Shown one piece after another: positions 61,201 through 64,000 of a DNA stretch of 64,000 nt. The DNA is taken from the NCBI GenBank assembly GCA_035574295.1, contig DATLYX010000049.1:22335-86334 (forward strand), given 5' to 3'. Source of the DNA: PNAI01 sp035574295 (GTDB lineage Bacteria; Pseudomonadota; Alphaproteobacteria; Rhizobiales; Xanthobacteraceae). Below the pieces are notes generated by a model that searched no databases, had not been told where the DNA came from, and saw only the letters and a list, made by a program, of their open reading frames with translations. Each line of letters starts with the position of its first letter. Within the stretch, counting starts at the first letter, position 1. The position numbers were made by a program, and so were the translations under genes.

Positions 61201-64000
61201 GCAATACCGCCGGCGCCGGCAACCTGGTCATCACCCTTTCCAGCTCCTCCGGCAGCAACACCATCACCGTCACCAACCACTTCACCAACAACGCCAACTC
61301 GGTGGTGGAGAATTTCCTGTTCTCCGGCGGCGCCACCTTCAACGGCTATGCCCTGAGTTCCTCGCCCTACGCGCTCAACTCCAACGACTCCAATGCCTTC
61401 GTGGCCGCGCCCGGCGTCAACACCATCCTCGCCGCCGACGGCAATGGCGCAACGCTCACCGGCAACACCGGCAACGACCTATTGTTCGGCGGCGACGGCA
61501 ATGACGTGCTGACCGCGGGCGCCGGCAATGATTTGTTGATGGGCGGTGCCGGAAATGACGTGCTCAACGCCGGGGATGGCGACGACATACTCGATGGCGG
61601 CGACGGCGACGACGTGCTCAACGGCGGCGCAGGCAATGACACGTTGACCGGCGGCACAGGTGCCGACACGCTGTTCGGGGGCGCCGGCAGCGATATTTTC
61701 AATGTCACGGTCGGCAATACGGTCCTCACGGTAACCGGGACCGGAACTGGAGGTGTGGTCTCCGGCTTCGATGTCATCACGGATTTCACGTCCGGCTCGA
61801 CGGCGGCAGCGAGCGAGAAGATCGACTTCCCCGGCCTTAGTCTTTCGTTCCGAGCTGCGGGTGCATTCAACGGGGCAGATTCGTCGCTTCAGTTGAGCGG
61901 CGGTCGCGGCGCGATACAGTCCAGCAGCCATACCGCGGGCGGCATCATCACATTCGATAACAATAACACTTACGCTGCCGCCGAGGCGCTCACCACGTGG
62001 GGCGACGTGGCCGCAGCAGTTCAATATTTGCGCAACAATGATACTGGTTTTGGCTCGACCAACGTCTTTGCTTTTGTTGCCACCATCGACGGCGTCACGC
62101 ACACTTTTATTTATCGTGACAGCAACAGCCTCGACAACGGCATCCTGATCGACCTTGTCAACGTGTCGGCCACTGCGCTGTCGATTTCGGGCAGCCAACT
62201 CAGCGTTCTCGACACCTCGACGCCTTCCGCCCCCACCATCACCGCCGTTAACGACGACGTCGCGCCCATCACCGGCAACCTCACGTCCGGCGCCCGCACC
62301 AACGACACCAACCTCGCCGTCACCGTCAGCCTCGCCGGCACCGGCGCCATCTCTGGCGACACCGTGCAGCTCTACGACGGCACCGGCACCGGCAGCCCGC
62401 TCGGCAGCAGCGTTCTGACCGGCGCCGACATCCTGGCCGGCTCGGTTACCCTGCTTACCGGCCCGCTCGCCGACGCCACCACCTACACGCTGACCGCGCG
62501 CATCATCGACGGCGCCAGCAACACCAGCAACGCCTCCGGCTCCTTCCCCGTCACCATCGACACCACGCCGCCCAACGCGCCCGCCATCACCGACGTCAAC
62601 GATAACGTCGATCCGGTCCAAGGCAGCGTCGCGAACGGCGGTTCGACCAACGACACCACGCCGACCGTGCGCGTGAGTCTTGTCGGCACCGGCGCTCTCG
62701 CCGGCGACACCGTGCAGCTCTACAACGGCGCAACCCCGCTCGGCAGCCCCGTGGTTCTGAGCGGCACCAACATCACCGACCAGTTTGTCGACATCACGCC
62801 CGCCGCGCTCAGCAACGGCGTCACCTACGCCTTCAACGCCACCATCACCGACGCCGCCGGCAACACCAGCGCGCCGTCCGCGAACTTCTCGGTGACCATC
62901 GACACCACGCCGCCCAACGCGCCGGCGATCACCGACGTCAATGACAACGTCGATCCGGTGCAGGGCAGCGTCCCGAACGCCGGCTTCACCAACGACGCCA
63001 CCCCGACGCTCAGCGGCACCGGCGAAGCCAACAGCATCATCTCGATCTACGACGGACTGACTTTGCTCGGCACAACCGTCGCCACTGCCGGCGGAACCTG
63101 GTCGTTCACGCCCGCCGCACCGCTCGCCGACGGCGACTACGTGTTCACCGCCACCGCCACCGACGCCGCCGGCAACACCAGCGAGCCGTCGGCCGACTTC
63201 AACGTCACCGTCGACACCGGCACGCCTGCGGCGCCGGCGATCACCGGCATTGCCGATGATTCCGGGACGGCCGACGGAGTCACCAGCGACAACACGCTGG
63301 TGATCAACGGCACCGCCGAGGCCCACAGCACGGTCGAGGTGTTCCTTGACGGGACCTCGATCGGCACCACCAGCGCCGATAGCGCCGGCCTCTGGAGCTT
63401 CGACTACACCGGCACTCCGCTCGCCGACGGCAACTACGTGTTCACCGCCACCGCCACCGACGCGGCTAACAACGTCAGCGATCCATCAGCACCGTTCAAT
63501 GTCACGGTGGACACCGTGACGCCGACCGGCGGCACGCCCGATCTGCTCGCTGCGTCCGATACCGGCACGGCCAACGACGACGATCTCACCAACGACACCA
63601 CGCCCACCTTCCGCGTGTCGCTCGATCCTTCGGTCGCCGCAGGCGACACCGTCGAGCTGCTGCTCGGCGGCAATCCGTTCGCGACCCCGGTGACCCATCT
63701 CATCACCGCCGACGACATCAGCGCGGGCTTCGCCGAGCTGACGGTCAGCGACGGCGACCTGGGCGTGGACGGCGCAAAATCCATCTCCGCAAAATTCACC
63801 GACCCCGCCGGCAACACCTCCACCACCGGCGCGTTGGATGTGACGTTGGACACGATCTTGCCTTTGGCCTCGATCACGCTTGACGCCATCACCGCCGACA
63901 ATGTGGTCAACATCGCGGAAGGCGCCGGCACCGTGGCGATCACCGGCACGGTGGGCGGCGACGTGCAGGTCGGCGACACCGTCACGCTGACGGTGGACGG
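58266..64000 (+). CDS. Giant DUF4347/RTX/Ig-like repeat adhesin, N-terminal part (runs off the window)
   Basis: An open frame of more than 1900 codons, continuing past position 64000. ATG 58266 is the longest plausible start; ATG 58443 (MTEHRTTRELAFIDRN), behind CAGGAGCC, is a strong alternative. From 58443 to about 58980 lies a DUF4347 domain (ELAFIDRNVDHLAALLRHM, VHVIAHGKPGEVRFASG). Then come five blocks of RTX calcium-binding nonapeptides (GGxGNDxLx) around 59420-59590, 59890-60045, 60520-60585, 60930-61070 and 61460-61705. A 164-residue module between blocks is duplicated (period 492 bp, Tyr codons at 60573 and 61065). From about 62200, Ig-like repeats of 99-116 residues begin (Asp codons of the D-T-x-x-P start at 62211, 62559, 62901, 63213, 63510, 63849). 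There is no Sec signal peptide, and RTX proteins leave by type I secretion through a C-terminal signal, here unseen. It likely acts as a surface or matrix adhesin. Confidence 0.9.
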   Translation, partial: MPSSSRAYGKSPQHNLVDASGAGSSGPAPAHVPEKFHPAAFRTRSVAASDVAASRQEPAMTEHRTTRELAFIDRNVDHLAALLRHMRPEVEAIVLDPQQPALVQMAAALKSRAGGSERLDAVHVIAHGKPGEVRFASGALTRENLPAQADDLAAIGAAIGEGGLNLWTCDTAHGADGASFIAALAQFTNAKIAASTGRVGASAKGGTWQLDARNERAAECVRPLAPLTAAGMETYEGVMADFNTTTGTDSLIGGSDADSFNVETNELQADDTLDGGDGTDTIFLITNIPGTVANFSIATVQNIESLVGGSGNDSVTFGITQLAQFTAGINLAGGTADTLNITGTSGTYAPATDAALQGVEIISAAATTGGVTLNFGNQSENLAITGGSGNDIITGGSGTDTITGGAGSDTLLGGGGNDTFNLANGDFGPGETINGGAGNDVIVFTNPTTVDFTTGFIDGVESLVGSSGDDVVTATGGQINPDLNRFISFDLGAGIDTLRLTTTSTGINNNQGAGLIGVEIVSGELASGGITIDVSASSVATLIGGSGNDVLSAGSGNNIILGGTGSDIISAGGGNDTITGGAGNDILDGGAATDTAVLSGNRSAYTVSSSGGAITLTGPDGTDVYTNVEFFQFDDGTVSANDLLPPTPGNETILVNNDPVAIPEWVFLLNDAGAVDIQDGPLGPQTGGTATHTDGGAGTGSITFDFSGTTVSGTVTYTVVNASGTAQATATITRPSATANANISGTTGADLIFGGPGNDSLLGGAGNDLYAFGLADGSDVISETGGTDTIYIGARGAELISLNFLDDDSSSGDGSGVITVNSTTITVTNHFSSSAAGVEFINFDGASYGGYSLGSGNYTYSRSDLSGDDRNASAGVNTVLSGATDNETLGGNTGNDLLFGDAGNDTLNGGAGNDLLVGGTGNDQLRGGAGDDTYGFNFGAGTDTVNENGDSGSTGSGNDTIAINSQGATLTGLNFSDSSNTAGAGNLVITLSSSSGSNTITVTNHFTNNANSVVENFLFSGGATFNGYALSSSPYALNSNDSNAFVAAPGVNTILAADGNGATLTGNTGNDLLFGGDGNDVLTAGAGNDLLMGGAGNDVLNAGDGDDILDGGDGDDVLNGGAGNDTLTGGTGADTLFGGAGSDIFNVTVGNTVLTVTGTGTGGVVSGFDVITDFTSGSTAAASEKIDFPGLSLSFRAAGAFNGADSSLQLSGGRGAIQSSSHTAGGIITFDNNNTYAAAEALTTWGDVAAAVQYLRNNDTGFGSTNVFAFVATIDGVTHTFIYRDSNSLDNGILIDLVNVSATALSISGSQLSVLDTSTPSAPTITAVNDDVAPITGNLTSGARTNDTNLAVTVSLAGTGAISGDTVQLYDGTGTGSPLGSSVLTGADILAGSVTLLTGPLADATTYTLTARIIDGASNTSNASGSFPVTIDTTPPNAPAITDVNDNVDPVQGSVANGGSTNDTTPTVRVSLVGTGALAGDTVQLYNGATPLGSPVVLSGTNITDQFVDITPAALSNGVTYAFNATITDAAGNTSAPSANFSVTIDTTPPNAPAITDVNDNVDPVQGSVPNAGFTNDATPTLSGTGEANSIISIYDGLTLLGTTVATAGGTWSFTPAAPLADGDYVFTATATDAAGNTSEPSADFNVTVDTGTPAAPAITGIADDSGTADGVTSDNTLVINGTAEAHSTVEVFLDGTSIGTTSADSAGLWSFDYTGTPLADGNYVFTATATDAANNVSDPSAPFNVTVDTVTPTGGTPDLLAASDTGTANDDDLTNDTTPTFRVSLDPSVAAGDTVELLLGGNPFATPVTHLITADDISAGFAELTVSDGDLGVDGAKSISAKFTDPAGNTSTTGALDVTLDTILPLASITLDAITADNVVNIAEGAGTVAITGTVGGDVQVGDTVTLTVD

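Noticed and set aside
61479..63326. 615-codon open frame on the minus strand inside the adhesin
   Set aside because: It is the antisense of periodic RTX and Ig-like repeats (Gly/Val/Asp/Arg-rich) and has no independent features; the plus frame shows clear repeat domains.

Overview
The window is high-GC DNA (mostly in the mid-60s % G+C by eye) with codon use, gene content and gene order typical of an alphaproteobacterium of the order Hyphomicrobiales (Bradyrhizobium, Rhodopseudomonas, Pseudolabrys and relatives). The main pointers are the metC-aapJQMP block, a Caulobacter-type tad/cpa pilus locus, a popZ-valS neighbourhood behind a TolC-type exporter, and the dispersed palindromic intergenic repeats common in this order. 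The species cannot be fixed from the sequence alone.

Layout. 1-325: the start of a response regulator on the minus strand. 460-6881: an uncharacterised catabolic cluster (Rid-family protein, two cupins, class II aldolase, two acyl-CoA-dehydrogenase-fold flavoenzymes, isochorismatase-type cysteine hydrolase, FAH-family hydrolase). 6901-7190: palindromic repeats. 7340-8057: a membrane-anchored hypothetical protein and tRNA-Arg(TCT). 8414-17581: an envelope block of alpha-2-macroglobulin-like protein, PBP1C and a GT39-type glycosyltransferase. 17591-23186: metC, divergent from the general amino-acid ABC transporter aapJQMP. 23289-27480: a minus-strand group rich in sulfur genes (persulfide dioxygenase-rhodanese fusion, mercaptopyruvate-type sulfurtransferase, AlaX editing protein, cysteine synthase). 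27770-28987: a diguanylate cyclase. 29020-29720: a repeat island with 191/192-bp tandem units. 29770-35283: a second small-molecule metabolism region (DHDPS-fold aldolase, 3-hydroxyanthranilate dioxygenase, DUF2336 and DUF3175 proteins, Bug-type binding protein, VOC protein, M24 peptidase).

35828-48793 is a nearly complete tad (tight adherence) locus. Flp pilin, CpaB, secretin CpaC and a small lipoprotein lie on the plus strand. A VWA/TadG protein and two TadE-type minor pilins lie on the minus strand. CpaE, CpaF, TadB, TadC and TadD are on the plus strand, and the prepilin peptidase CpaA/TadV is on the minus strand. No full-length CpaD is visible. 49532-57620 holds tRNA-Cys(GCA), a PCMT-family methyltransferase, TolC, PopZ, ValRS, an SDR-like protein and a beta-propeller protein. 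57722-57982 is a strikingly AT-rich small ORF. From 58266 to the window end runs a giant, still open reading frame for a DUF4347/RTX/Ig-like repeat adhesin.

Taken together, the tad pilus, the diguanylate cyclase, the TolC-type outer-membrane channel and the giant RTX adhesin suggest a surface-attachment and biofilm theme in the second half of the window. The first half is mostly nutrient uptake and catabolism. The least explained parts are the two catabolic clusters, the AT-rich 86-residue ORF with a start-codon-abutting hairpin, and the internal architecture of the adhesin.
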